Shown in pieces: positions 8,833 through 16,813 of a DNA stretch of 64,000 nucleotides. The position numbers were made by a program, and so were the translations under genes. Location: contig NZ_JADEYC010000030.1 in NCBI RefSeq assembly GCF_015209505.1, positions 1 through 64,000 on the forward strand, given 5' to 3'. The stretch's first letter is position 1; the number at the start of each line of letters is the position of its first letter. The DNA comes from Saccharopolyspora montiporae. GTDB taxonomy: Bacteria > Actinomycetota > Actinomycetes > Mycobacteriales > Pseudonocardiaceae. Below the pieces are notes generated by a model. It was not told where the DNA came from, made no database searches, and was given only the letters and a program-made list of their open reading frames with translations.

Positions 8833-8870
8833 CCGGGCCCGCGGCGCCCCGTTGAGCCGCCGCGGCCCGG
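8833..8870. terminator. Bidirectional hairpin terminator
   Basis: Bases 8833-8846 and 8858-8870 pair over 13 positions with one bulged base and an 11-base loop. The hairpin lies between the small plus-strand frame and the convergent minus-strand haloacid dehalogenase gene, where a shared terminator is expected. Confidence 0.55.
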
Positions 8871-8887
8871 TGCACGCCCCGGCACGC

Positions 8888-9616
8888 TCAGGCAGCCGCC
8901 GGCGGCGCGAGGTGTTCGGCGAGCTCGGTGAAACCGGTGACGGCGAGATCGCTGGTCACGTCCACCGCCCGGTCGGGCAGACCGTGCGGGCCCTTCTCCA
9001 GCGGGCGTTCCAGGAACGCGGTGCGCAGCCCGACGGCGCGCGCCCCTTCGATATCCCAGTGGTGCGCGGCGACCAGCAGCATCTCGTCCGGGCGCACGTC
9101 CAGCAGCCGCGCCGCGGTGCGGTACACGTGCGGATCCGGCTTGTACGTTCCGGCCAGTTCGGCCGACAGCACGGCGTCGACCGGCAGTCCCGCGTGCTTG
9201 GCCAGCGTGGTGAGCAGCGCATATCCGCCGTTGGACAGCGCCGCCACGGTGCGGTCCGCGCGCAGCCGTTCCAACCCGGGGCCCACGTCGGGCCACGGCG
9301 GCAGCCGGTGCCAGGACCGGACCAGCTCGCGCCGTTCCCGGTCGTCGAACAGCTCACCGACGTCGAACCGGTCCAGCAGCTCGTCGAGCGATTCCCGGTG
9401 CAGCCGGTCGAGGTTCACCCACTCCCGGCGACCGCTGCGCACCGCACCCAGCGCGGGGTGGTAGCGCTCGCGCCACGCGTCGGCGAAGGCCCACTCGTCC
9501 ACGGCCGCACCGCGCCGCGCCGCCGCTGCCGCGACGGCGCGGGCGACCCCGGTGCGCCAGTCCACAGCCGTGCCGAAGACGTCGAACGCGACGACCCGGA
9601 CCCCTTCCACCGGCAT
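8888..9616 (-). CDS. Type II (S)-2-haloacid dehalogenase-like HAD hydrolase
   Basis: This 242-residue HAD-superfamily hydrolase carries motif I as AFDVFGTAVDW (nucleophile Asp near residue 11), motif II as ALSNGGY, motif III Lys in TYKPDPHVY, and motif IV as AHHWDIEGARAVG. The VFGT(A/L)VDW signature is characteristic of type II haloacid dehalogenases, which hydrolyse short 2-haloalkanoates, although many members act on other phosphate or halide substrates. ATG 9616 is favoured over GTG 9622 because GGGAGG sits at the proper distance. The gene appears monocistronic, with hairpins on both sides. Confidence 0.85.
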   Translation of the reverse strand: MPVEGVRVVAFDVFGTAVDWRTGVARAVAAAAARRGAAVDEWAFADAWRERYHPALGAVRSGRREWVNLDRLHRESLDELLDRFDVGELFDDRERRELVRSWHRLPPWPDVGPGLERLRADRTVAALSNGGYALLTTLAKHAGLPVDAVLSAELAGTYKPDPHVYRTAARLLDVRPDEMLLVAAHHWDIEGARAVGLRTAFLERPLEKGPHGLPDRAVDVTSDLAVTGFTELAEHLAPPAAA

Positions 9617-9649
9617 GGGCACCTCCCGTGTCCCCTGCCATCATCCGCA

Positions 9650-9682
9650 CGCCCGGCGGGCGGGCAATCCGCCCGCCGGGCG
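9650..9682. terminator. Strong hairpin terminator
   Basis: A 14-bp perfect GC stem (9650-9663 with 9669-9682) closes a 5-base loop (GCAAT). It lies 10 bases beyond the stop of the 51-residue peptide gene and before the haloacid dehalogenase start on the same strand, so it most likely ends the acyl carrier protein/condensation enzyme/peptide transcript. Confidence 0.7.
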
Positions 9683-9691
9683 ATGCGCCGG

Positions 9692-9847
9692 TCACTTCCG
9701 GTCGCACTCGCCACCGTCGTCGGCTCTGCGGGACTCCTCGCGCCGGATGCGCTCAGCGGTCTCGCTGGGCAGCACGAAGAAGCGCTCGGCGTCCCCGTGC
9801 TCGCTGCCCGTGCTCTCGTCGGCGGAAGGATTGCCCTGGTAAGCCAT
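9692..9847 (-). CDS. 51-residue acidic peptide downstream of a condensation enzyme
   Basis: ATG 9847 follows a good site (GAGGACGAGG) and opens a 51-residue frame. The peptide starts MAYQGNPSADESTGSEHG, has a short hydrophobic centre (RFFVLPSETAERI) and ends in an Arg/Asp-rich tail with one Cys (GGECDRK). It has no signal peptide or membrane helix. It is the third gene of a unit with an acyl carrier protein and a stand-alone condensation-domain enzyme and is followed by a strong terminator. I do not recognise the family. It could be a small helper protein, a peptide substrate for acylation, or an unrelated small gene. Confidence 0.6.
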   Translation of the reverse strand: MAYQGNPSADESTGSEHGDAERFFVLPSETAERIRREESRRADDGGECDRK

Positions 9848-9990
9848 CAACCTCGTCCTCTCGGTTGGTGGTCGGCGCCGGATACGGCGGTGTCGCGAGC
9901 AGGTTCGCTCGCTGCCTCCTGAGGGACAGCCGAAACCGGCTGCGATGACGCATGTTCCGGCTACCAGGGAAAACGACCGGCGGATGCGGA

Positions 9991-11394
9991 TCAGCGAAGG
10001 GCGTGATCACCGCTGGTGACCACATCACGCAGCACGGCCGCCACGCCGTCGAAGTAGCGGGTGATGCTGTGCTGCGCGGCCGGGGTGTCCGGGTAGCGGG
10101 CCGTGATGCCGAGACCGCCGTGCGTGCGATTGACCCACAGGTTCGCCTTGTCGCCGTACGACATCCGGACCAGCGTCCGGGCGTTCCAATCGGCCCAGTC
10201 CCGCGCACCGGGGATCTCCCGCATATCCAAATAGGACACGAAGGAGAACACGTCCGGCGAGTGCCGCTGCAGGTCCAGTCCGAGCACGTCCACGACCTTG
10301 GCGAACGGGACCTTCGCCACCCGCATCGCCTGCCGGGCCGAGCTCTGCGCCGGCGCGAGCACCTCGCTGAGCCGCCGAGCCGCGGACAGATCGATGCGCA
10401 CCGGACCGGCACCCACGTACCAACCCATCGACGCCGACCACTCCGGGCTCGCGCGGGTGTGGAACGGCGAGACCACCCGGTAGACGTCGTCGCCGCGCAA
10501 CTCGCGCGCCACGACCGCGGACGCCGCCAGCACGCCGGCCAGCGCGCTGCCGCGGTGGTGGCGGCAGAACCGCTCGAACTCCTCGGCCTCGACCTCGTCC
10601 AGCAGGTGGCGGCGAGCTCCGGTGTGCGGCAGCAGCTCTCCGTCCCCGACACCGAGTTCGAGCGGGAATCCGGGCAGGTTCCCCCCGCATTCGTCGATGA
10701 ACGCGTCCCACTCGCCGACCGCCGGGTGATCGCGGTCGACGTCGCGCGCGGCGTCGCGCTCGGCCCTGCTGAACGCGACGTAGCTGCCCGCCGACGGAAC
10801 CCGGGGCGCTCTGCCGCGCAGGCAGTCGGCGTAGAGGACGTGCAGTTCGTGCGCGGTGGCCAGCACCGAGTATCCGTCCACATTGGAATGGTCGTAGGCC
10901 ACCAGCACCGTGGTCCCTTCGGCGCGCTCCAGGGTCTGCACGGTGAAGTTCGGCCAGCGCGTACCGTCGGTGGCCGCGTCCAGCCGCTGCTGCACGGTTC
11001 CGGTGATGTCGTCCTCGGGCAGCAGTTCGCCGACCTTGGTGTCCTCGATGCCGACCCGACCGGCCGGTGCGGTGAACCGCTGCATGTCCGGGCCCGTTCC
11101 GCGCAGCGTGCTGCGCAACGTCTCGTGCCGGTCGACCCAGGCGCGCAGGGCCGCGCGGAACGCCTCCTGGTCGAGTTCCCCGGCGATCTCGAAGCCGACC
11201 CCGAGCCAGGCGGGCGTGCGGATGCCGCGTCCCTGGAGGCTGGCGATGCCGCGGAAGTGCCATTCCTGGTTGTAGGTGGGCGGAGCCTCGTCGCGGACCT
11301 CCCCGGACGCGGCGGTCAGCTCCGGCGCGCGGGGGGTCCACTCCCGCAGCAGGCCGGGGGCGAGCGGGTATTCGTCGAGTTCGGTCATCTCCAC
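9991..11394 (-). CDS. Stand-alone NRPS-type condensation-domain acyltransferase
   Basis: This 467-residue protein is a single condensation (C) domain. The active-site motif reads YDHSNVDGYS (near residue 166): the catalytic second His and the Asp-Gly of HHxxxDG are intact, while the first His is Asp, as often seen in PapA-like acyltransferases. A later structural motif is SFVSYLDMREIPG (near 384). C domains join carrier-bound acyl groups to amines or alcohols. An acyl carrier protein gene lies 43 bases upstream on the same strand, supplying a donor. No adenylation domain is nearby. The start is GTG 11394 or ATG 11388, and neither has an ideal site. Confidence 0.85.
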   Translation of the reverse strand: MEMTELDEYPLAPGLLREWTPRAPELTAASGEVRDEAPPTYNQEWHFRGIASLQGRGIRTPAWLGVGFEIAGELDQEAFRAALRAWVDRHETLRSTLRGTGPDMQRFTAPAGRVGIEDTKVGELLPEDDITGTVQQRLDAATDGTRWPNFTVQTLERAEGTTVLVAYDHSNVDGYSVLATAHELHVLYADCLRGRAPRVPSAGSYVAFSRAERDAARDVDRDHPAVGEWDAFIDECGGNLPGFPLELGVGDGELLPHTGARRHLLDEVEAEEFERFCRHHRGSALAGVLAASAVVARELRGDDVYRVVSPFHTRASPEWSASMGWYVGAGPVRIDLSAARRLSEVLAPAQSSARQAMRVAKVPFAKVVDVLGLDLQRHSPDVFSFVSYLDMREIPGARDWADWNARTLVRMSYGDKANLWVNRTHGGLGITARYPDTPAAQHSITRYFDGVAAVLRDVVTSGDHALR

Positions 11395-11437
11395 GCGGAC
11401 ATCACCACTCCTGCGCGCACGGGGGTGCTGCGGGCGG

Positions 11438-11656
11438 TCATGCCCGCTCCTGCATCAGCTCGGCGATGTCGCCGACGGTGGCGACGTGCTTGAGCTCGCC
11501 TTCGGTGATGGCGATACCGACCTCCTCCAGGGCCACGGACAGCTCGACCATGGCCAACGAGTCCAGATCGATGTCCTCGGGGGTCGCTTCCGGCGCGATA
11601 CCGTCCGGCGCTATTCGGATCCGGTCGACGAGGATCTCGTGCAGCGTCTGGAACAT
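11438..11656 (-). CDS. Acyl carrier protein
   Basis: This 72-residue four-helix carrier protein has the phosphopantetheine attachment motif DLDSLAMVEL, with Ser33 the modified residue. It is acidic and of standard ACP length. It heads an operon with the condensation enzyme (43 bases downstream) and the 51-residue peptide. It is not near fatty acid synthase genes, so it is probably dedicated to this pathway. The loading enzyme is not in the operon; an acyl-CoA or AMP ligase elsewhere must supply it. Confidence 0.92.
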   Translation of the reverse strand: MFQTLHEILVDRIRIAPDGIAPEATPEDIDLDSLAMVELSVALEEVGIAITEGELKHVATVGDIAELMQERA

Positions 11657-11690
11657 TCCGGTTCTCCACTCGGGGTGCGGGGCTGGTTCG

Positions 11691-11728
11691 CGCGGACCGC
11701 CGCGGGCAGCTCCCCGCGGCGGTCCGCG
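11691..11728. terminator. Perfect 15-bp hairpin between greA-like gene and the ACP operon
   Basis: Bases 11691-11705 and 11714-11728 form a perfect GC stem with an 8-base loop, 35 bases upstream of the ACP start. It lies downstream of the greA-like gene on the same strand, so it may terminate that transcript or act as a leader attenuator for the ACP operon. No run of T follows on the minus strand, which is usual for actinomycete terminators. Confidence 0.55.
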
Positions 11729-11884
11729 ACCACTCTGACGTCACCCGGGCGAACCCCTCCAGGAACCGGACCCGGTTCCACCTGAATGAGTGATCATGAA
11801 CCCGAAAAGTTCGATTTTCCGTTCCGCTGAGGCGGTTTGCTCGGTCCACAGTGGCCAGTTCCGCGGAATCCGGAAGTCCGGCGG

Positions 11885-12367
11885 CTACTCCGGAAGCTCG
11901 ACGTCGATCACCCGGACACGGCGCCGACCCTCCGGCGCGTCGAACTCGACCAGCCGGCCCGGGCGGGCACCGGACAGCGCCAATCCGAGCGGGCTGTCCG
12001 TGGTCAGCGAGCGATCCTCGGCCCCGGGCGGCACCTCCTCGGTGATGCCCACGACGTCGAGCACCTGCACGTCGCCGCCGCCGAACCGCAGGGTCACCCG
12101 CGTCCCCGGGCGGATGCCCTCCACCGGCGGGTGCCCACCATCGGCCAGGTGGTGACGCAGCAGCGCGATGCGGTCGTCCAGGTCGACCAGCTCGTCCCCG
12201 GCCTCCAGCGCCCGCGAGGCGTCCCCGCGATCGCCCTGGTCACCGCCCTGGGTCAGCTCGTCGACCAGCTCCGCGCGCCTGCTCCGCAGCCTGCGCAGCT
12301 CCTCGTCCACGCGGCCGCGCGCCGCGCCGGACAGATCCGGTTCGGACTCCGATCCCGTGCCACCCAT
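11885..12367 (-). CDS. GreA/GreB-family transcription elongation factor-like protein
   Basis: This 160-residue protein has the Gre layout: an N-terminal coiled-coil region (about 12-75, with VDEELRRLRSRRAELVDEL) and a C-terminal FKBP-like domain (about 88-160), including GTRVTLRF and SPLGLALSGARPG, the counterpart of the conserved SPLGxAL segment. Canonical GreA rescues backtracked RNA polymerase with acidic residues at the coiled-coil tip. The tip here (GGDQGDRGD) still carries acids. Actinomycetes often have such secondary paralogues. ATG 12367 follows GGAGGTGC; the frame upstream has no good site. Confidence 0.85.
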   Translation of the reverse strand: MGGTGSESEPDLSGAARGRVDEELRRLRSRRAELVDELTQGGDQGDRGDASRALEAGDELVDLDDRIALLRHHLADGGHPPVEGIRPGTRVTLRFGGGDVQVLDVVGITEEVPPGAEDRSLTTDSPLGLALSGARPGRLVEFDAPEGRRRVRVIDVELPE

Positions 12368-12729
12368 CTGCGCACCTCCGTCCCGGCCGGTACCGCCGCG
12401 ACCCGGCGGCGCGGCCAGTATCTGCTCCGGCACGTCCGTCGGCACGGGGAGCGGGCAGCGTGCCCAGGGCCACACCCCGCCGACTGGCGATCAATCGAAC
12501 GCCAGTTCTAGCATCTGCGGTGTCGTCGGTGGCGCGGGGAACGCACCGCTCGGCCCGCGGGTCGGCCACTGCACCCGGCGCGGCCCGCTGCGGTCCCGCC
12601 CCGGCACCCGGCCGGGGCGGGACCGCCATCGGCAGCCGGCGTCACACCGGTGTCCCCGCGTGGTCATGCGCCCGGTACGCGCGGCGGCTACCGTCCGCCG
12701 CGCAGAGCAACCCCGATCTCCCGGAGCCG
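12368..12729. other. Divergent intergenic region with an unexplained perfect hairpin
   Basis: No protein gene is convincing in these 362 bases between the divergent greA-like and cynS genes. Bases 12590-12604 and 12612-12626 form a perfect 15-bp stem with a 7-base loop. A hairpin this strong is normally a terminator, but no known gene ends here, so it may cap a small RNA or shape the cynS leader. Confidence 0.45.
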
Positions 12730-13170
12730 ATGGTGCACAAGCAGCAAGCAGGCGAAGTGGTGGCGCAGGCGCGCGTGCGGGCGGGTCTGACCTGGGCGCA
12801 GATCGCCGAACGGCTGGGCAAGCCCGAGGTGTGGACGACCGCGGCGCTGCTGGGTCAGCACCCGATGAGCCCCTCCGACGCGGCCGCCGCGGCCGAACTG
12901 CTCGACCTGGGCGCGGACGTCGTCGAGGCCCTGCAGCGCCAGCCCTACCGCGGCTCCGGCGAAGCGGTCGTCGCGGACCCGACGATCTACCGGTTCCACG
13001 AGGCGCTGCAGGTCTACGGACCCGCCCTGAAGGAGCTCATCCACGAGAAGTTCGGCGACGGGATCATGAGCGCCATCAACTTCCGGATGCAGGTGGAGCG
13101 GGTGCCGGATCCGGAGGGCGACCGCGTGGTGGTGACGTGGGACGGGAAGTTCCTCGACTACCGCTGGTGA
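12730..13170 (+). CDS. cynS: Cyanate hydratase (cyanase)
   Basis: This 146-residue enzyme converts cyanate and bicarbonate to ammonia and CO2 through carbamate. The catalytic residues are at the canonical spacing: Arg88 and Glu91 in YRFHEALQ, Ser114 in GIMSAINF (R-2x-E-22x-S). The N-terminal half is the helix-turn-helix-like domain with TWAQIAERLG, and the length matches the decameric family. No cynT or cynR gene is adjacent. Its 3' end overlaps the convergent CoA ligase gene by 13 bases. Confidence 0.93.
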   Translation: MVHKQQAGEVVAQARVRAGLTWAQIAERLGKPEVWTTAALLGQHPMSPSDAAAAAELLDLGADVVEALQRQPYRGSGEAVVADPTIYRFHEALQVYGPALKELIHEKFGDGIMSAINFRMQVERVPDPEGDRVVVTWDGKFLDYRW

Positions 13171-14804
13171 TCCGCCTCGTCGCCCAGCTGCTCGCGGAGG
13201 CGGAACTTCTGGATCTTGCCGCTGGGCGTGCGCGGCAGCTCGCCGACCACCTCCAGCCGTTCCGGCCAGTACGGCTTGGCCACGCCCTTCGCGGCGAGGA
13301 ACCGCTGCAGCTCGGCGAAATCCGGTTCCGGCTCCCCGGGTTCGGGCACGACGACCGCGCAGGCCCGCTCCTGCAGCCGCGGATCCGGCACGCCCACCAC
13401 CGCGGCGGCCTGCACCGCGGTGTGCTCGTGCAGGACGTCCTCCAGGTAAGCCACCGGGATGTTCTCCCCGCCGCGGATGATCACGTCCTTGGTGCGGCCG
13501 CTGATGCTCAGGTAGCCGTCCTCGTCGATGGCGGCCAGATCACCGGTGTCGAACCAGGCCCCGTCGAACGCATCGCGCGTGGTGTCCGGGCGCCGCGCGT
13601 AGCCGACGAACAAGAACGGGCCGCGCACCTGCAGCCTGCCCTCCGCGCTGGGCGGCAGCGGCCGTCCCCGGGCGTCCACGACCCGGATGCGCATGCCCGC
13701 CAGCGGGATCCCGTCGCGGGTGGCGGTCTTGTCCTCGTCGTCTCCGGGCACGCCGATGGTCACCAGCGCGTTCTCGCTCTGGCCCCAGCCGCTGAGCACA
13801 TCGGTCGCGGGAAGCTGCTCCCCGGCCTGGCGCACCAGCGGGCGCGGCACCGGCGCCCCCATGCAGCAGAAGCGGCGCAGCGCGGAGACGTCGTGCCGGG
13901 CCAGGTTGTCCGCACTGAGCAGGTCGTGCAGGAACGGCGTGGCCGCCGAGGTGTGCGTGATCCCGCGCTGCTCGATCAGCTCGACGAACCGCTGCGGGTC
14001 CCAGACCTCCTGGTAGACGCCGGTGGCACCGAACTGGACGGGCAGCCGGGCGCCGTAGAGGAACCCGGTCAGGTGGGCGAACGTGGAGGCCATGTGCAGC
14101 ACGCTGTCGGAGTCGACCTCGACCCGCTGCGCCATCGCCCGGTTCGCGGCCACCAGCGCGTTGTGCGTGTGCATCACGCCCTTGGGCTCACCGGTGGTGC
14201 CGGAGGTGAAGATGAGCAGCGTCACCTCGTCCGGGTCTGGCCGCAACCGAGCCAGCTCGGCGGCCGGGTGCTGCCGTTCCCACGGGGTGGCCAGGAACTC
14301 CTCCCACGATGTCCTGCCGGGACCGCTCTCCCCGCCGACCACCAGCAGGTGCTGCAGGTCGGGCAGGTCCGGGCGGAGCCGCTCGACCATCGCCGGGTGG
14401 TCGAAACCGCGGAACTCGTCCGGCACGACCACGATCCGCGATCGCGCCAGCTGCAGCGCGAACCCGACCTCGCGGTCGCGGTGGATCGGGATGAGCGGGT
14501 TGCTGACCGCACCGATGCGGGTGCAGGCGAAGTGCAGCACCAGCCACTCGATGCGGTTGGGCAGCTGGAAGGACACCACGTCACCGGCACCCACGCCCAG
14601 TTCCAGCAGACCGGCCGCGCAGCGGTGCACCTGCTCGGCCAGCTCGCGGTAGGTCGTGCTGCGGTGCTCGTCGACCGCCGCGAGCTTGTCCGGGACCCGC
14701 GCGGCCCAGGCATCGAGGTGGTCGGTGCTGACCTCGCCGGTCCAGTGGCCCTGCGCGGTGTGCTCGCCGATGCGCTCGGCGGTGAGGTTGGTCTCGAACG
14801 CCAT
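13158..14804 (-). CDS. aliA: AMP-dependent acyl-CoA ligase, cyclohexanecarboxylate-CoA ligase-like
   Basis: This 548-residue ANL-superfamily ligase has core motifs A3 (LLIFTSGTTGEPKGVMHTH, near 195), A5 (LSGWGQSEN), A7 (FDTGDLAAIDEDGYL) and A10 with the catalytic Lys (RTPSGKIQKF, near 527). It activates a carboxylic acid to an adenylate and then a CoA thioester. The genes upstream on the same strand encode BadI-like, AliB-like and BadH-like proteins, so the substrate is probably cyclohexane- or cyclohexenecarboxylate. That assignment rests on context and general similarity; the substrate is not readable from the motifs. It is the last gene of the operon, 14 bases after the dehydrogenase gene. 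Confidence 0.85.
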   Translation of the reverse strand: MAFETNLTAERIGEHTAQGHWTGEVSTDHLDAWAARVPDKLAAVDEHRSTTYRELAEQVHRCAAGLLELGVGAGDVVSFQLPNRIEWLVLHFACTRIGAVSNPLIPIHRDREVGFALQLARSRIVVVPDEFRGFDHPAMVERLRPDLPDLQHLLVVGGESGPGRTSWEEFLATPWERQHPAAELARLRPDPDEVTLLIFTSGTTGEPKGVMHTHNALVAANRAMAQRVEVDSDSVLHMASTFAHLTGFLYGARLPVQFGATGVYQEVWDPQRFVELIEQRGITHTSAATPFLHDLLSADNLARHDVSALRRFCCMGAPVPRPLVRQAGEQLPATDVLSGWGQSENALVTIGVPGDDEDKTATRDGIPLAGMRIRVVDARGRPLPPSAEGRLQVRGPFLFVGYARRPDTTRDAFDGAWFDTGDLAAIDEDGYLSISGRTKDVIIRGGENIPVAYLEDVLHEHTAVQAAAVVGVPDPRLQERACAVVVPEPGEPEPDFAELQRFLAAKGVAKPYWPERLEVVGELPRTPSGKIQKFRLREQLGDEADHQR

Positions 14805-14818
14805 CGTCGCGCCCCGTT

Positions 14819-15565
14819 TCAGCTCATGGTCAGGCCGCCGCTGACGCTGACGGTCTGCCCGGTGATGTACTGGGCCTCCGCGGAGGCGAGGAAGGTGACG
14901 GCGCCGGCGAGGTCCGCCGGGTCGCCCAGTCGCCGGAACGGGATCGCCTTGGTCAGCGCCTGGCGCAGTTCCGGCCGGTCACCGCCGATCGAGTTGAACA
15001 GCTCGGTATCGGTGGGGCCGGGGCACACGCAGTTGACGTTGATCCGGTGCCGGGCCACCTCGCGGGCGATGGTCTTGGTGAACGAGATGACCCCGCCCTT
15101 GGCGGCCGAGTACACGGCTTCGCCCGAGGAGCCGACGCGGCCGGCGTCGGACCCGATGTTGACCACCGCGCCGCTGCCCTGCTCCACCATGTGCCCCAGC
15201 ACGGCCTTGGTGGTGTGCAGCGTGCCGAACAGGTTGATCGCCACGATGCGGTCCCAGTCGGCTTCGTCGCTGTCCACGAAGGGCGCGGCCTTGTCCCAGC
15301 CCGCGTTGTTGACCAGCACGTCGATCCGGCCGAACCGGTCGGTGACCTCCTCGACCGCGGCCTGCACCGAATCGCGGGAGGTCACGTCGGCGCGCACGCC
15401 CATCGCCGGTTCGCCGATCTCCTTCGCGGTGGCCGCGGCGGTGTCCGGGTCGATGTCGGCGATCACGACCGTCGCTGATTCCGCGGCGCACTTCTCGGCG
15501 ATGGCGCGGCCGATCCCGCGCCCGGCGCCGGTGACCACGGTGACCTTGTCCTGCAGTCGTCCCAT
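14819..15565 (-). CDS. badH: SDR oxidoreductase, 2-hydroxycyclohexanecarboxyl-CoA dehydrogenase-like
   Basis: This 248-residue classical short-chain dehydrogenase has the cofactor motif TGAGRGIG (12-19), NNAG near 86, catalytic Ser in NIGSDAG, and Tyr-x3-Lys in YSAAKGG (near 151). An acidic residue follows strand 2 (IADIDPD), predicting NAD rather than NADP. In the alicyclic acid pathway BadH oxidises 2-hydroxycyclohexanecarboxyl-CoA to the 2-keto form, the substrate of BadI, which is encoded in the same operon. The start ATG 15565 has a GAGGAG site. Confidence 0.82.
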   Translation of the reverse strand: MGRLQDKVTVVTGAGRGIGRAIAEKCAAESATVVIADIDPDTAAATAKEIGEPAMGVRADVTSRDSVQAAVEEVTDRFGRIDVLVNNAGWDKAAPFVDSDEADWDRIVAINLFGTLHTTKAVLGHMVEQGSGAVVNIGSDAGRVGSSGEAVYSAAKGGVISFTKTIAREVARHRINVNCVCPGPTDTELFNSIGGDRPELRQALTKAIPFRRLGDPADLAGAVTFLASAEAQYITGQTVSVSGGLTMS

Positions 15566-15618
15566 TCCTGACTCCTCGACGTATCCGCGGACCTGCGCAC
15601 GGTCCGCCTGTTTCCGGT

Positions 15619-16767
15619 TCACGGGGCGAGCTCGCGGCCGAGCCTGTCCCGGGCGATCACGAGCTTCATGATCTGCGCGGTGCCGTCGCCGATCTGCAGC
15701 CCGAGCACGTCGCGCAGCCGCTGTTCCACGGGCAGATCGGTGCGGTAGCCGAACTGGCCGTGCAGCAGCAGGCAGTTCTGGATGACCTCGAACGCGGTCT
15801 TCGGCGCCCACCACTTGCACATCGCCGCTTTCGCGGTGTGCGCGAGCCCTTCGTCGGCCAGCCACAGCGTTTCCCGGCACAGCAGGCGCGCGGCGGTCAG
15901 CAGCGTCTCGGACTCGGCGAGCGGGAAGGACACGCCCTGGAACGCGCTCAGCGGACGGTCGAACGCTTCGCGCTCGGACACGTACCGCCAGGTGTCGTCC
16001 ACGGTCAGCTGCGCGAGACCGGTGCACTGCAGGCCGATCAGCGCTCTGCTGAAGTCGAAACCGCGCATCACCTGGGTGAATCCGCACCCTTCGGCACCGA
16101 TGAGGTTGCCCGCGGGCACGCGCACGCCGTCCAGGTGCACGGCACCGCGCTCGACGGCGCGGGTTCCCATGTCCGCGTACGACTCCCGGGTCACACCGGG
16201 CAGGTCCAGCGGGACGAGGAAGGCGCTGATCCCCTTCGCCCGGCGCTGGTCGTCACCGGTGCGCGCGAAGACCACCGCGGCGGAGGCGGAACCGCAAAAC
16301 GACAGGGATTTCACCCCGTCCAGGACGTAGTGGTCCTGCTCGCGGCGAGCGGTCAGCCGCGGCATGCCCGCATCCGATCCGGCGTGCGGCTCGGTGAGCC
16401 CGATGCCCACCACGTGCTCGCCCGCGCAGATGCCGGGCACCCAGCGCGCCGCCAGGTCCGCGGGCGCCTCGGTGGCCAGGATCTGGCCGACGAGCGAACC
16501 GACGACCTGCAGGTAGGAGACGGAGAAGTCCCCCTTGGCGATCTCCTCGACCGCGATGCCCGAGCTGAGCCGCCCGGTCCCGCGACCACCCAGCTGTGCG
16601 GGCAGCTCCGGGGCGATGAACCCGTGCTCACCCATCTCCCTGCGCACCTCGGGCTCGACGGCGCCCGCCCGCTCGCGGGCGCGGTATCCGGGCGCCAGGC
16701 GCTCCGCGGCGAACCGGCGCGCCCGTTCGGCCAGTTCGGCCTGTTCGGTACTCACTCCGAAATCCAC
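15619..16767 (-). CDS. aliB: Acyl-CoA dehydrogenase, cyclohexanecarboxyl-CoA dehydrogenase-like
   Basis: This 382-residue FAD-dependent acyl-CoA dehydrogenase carries GIGLTEPHAGSDAG (near 125), the SFCGSASAAV segment and the C-terminal motif LHGQFGYRTDLPVEQRLRD, where most family members have HGG(I/Y)GY. The AliB role is to introduce the 1,2 double bond into cyclohexanecarboxyl-CoA. GTG 16767 (opening VDFGVSTEQAELAER) gives the usual family length and has GGGAGCAG upstream; longer forms start with unstructured sequence. It lies between badI-like and badH-like genes on the same strand. Confidence 0.85.
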   Translation of the reverse strand: MDFGVSTEQAELAERARRFAAERLAPGYRARERAGAVEPEVRREMGEHGFIAPELPAQLGGRGTGRLSSGIAVEEIAKGDFSVSYLQVVGSLVGQILATEAPADLAARWVPGICAGEHVVGIGLTEPHAGSDAGMPRLTARREQDHYVLDGVKSLSFCGSASAAVVFARTGDDQRRAKGISAFLVPLDLPGVTRESYADMGTRAVERGAVHLDGVRVPAGNLIGAEGCGFTQVMRGFDFSRALIGLQCTGLAQLTVDDTWRYVSEREAFDRPLSAFQGVSFPLAESETLLTAARLLCRETLWLADEGLAHTAKAAMCKWWAPKTAFEVIQNCLLLHGQFGYRTDLPVEQRLRDVLGLQIGDGTAQIMKLVIARDRLGRELAP

Positions 16768-16813
16768 ACCTGCTCCCGGGTTTCTGCTCGGCGGGTCGGT
16801 CGTCCCGGGCGGA

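Noticed and set aside
9952..11493. A 513-codon plus-strand frame opposite the condensation enzyme
   Set aside because: The minus-strand frame has the HxxxDG active site and ACP partner; the plus frame is composition-driven.
12168..15671. A 1167-codon open frame on the plus strand
   Set aside because: It runs antisense across greA-like, cynS and ali genes, is rich in Arg/Ser/His without domains, and results from high GC content.
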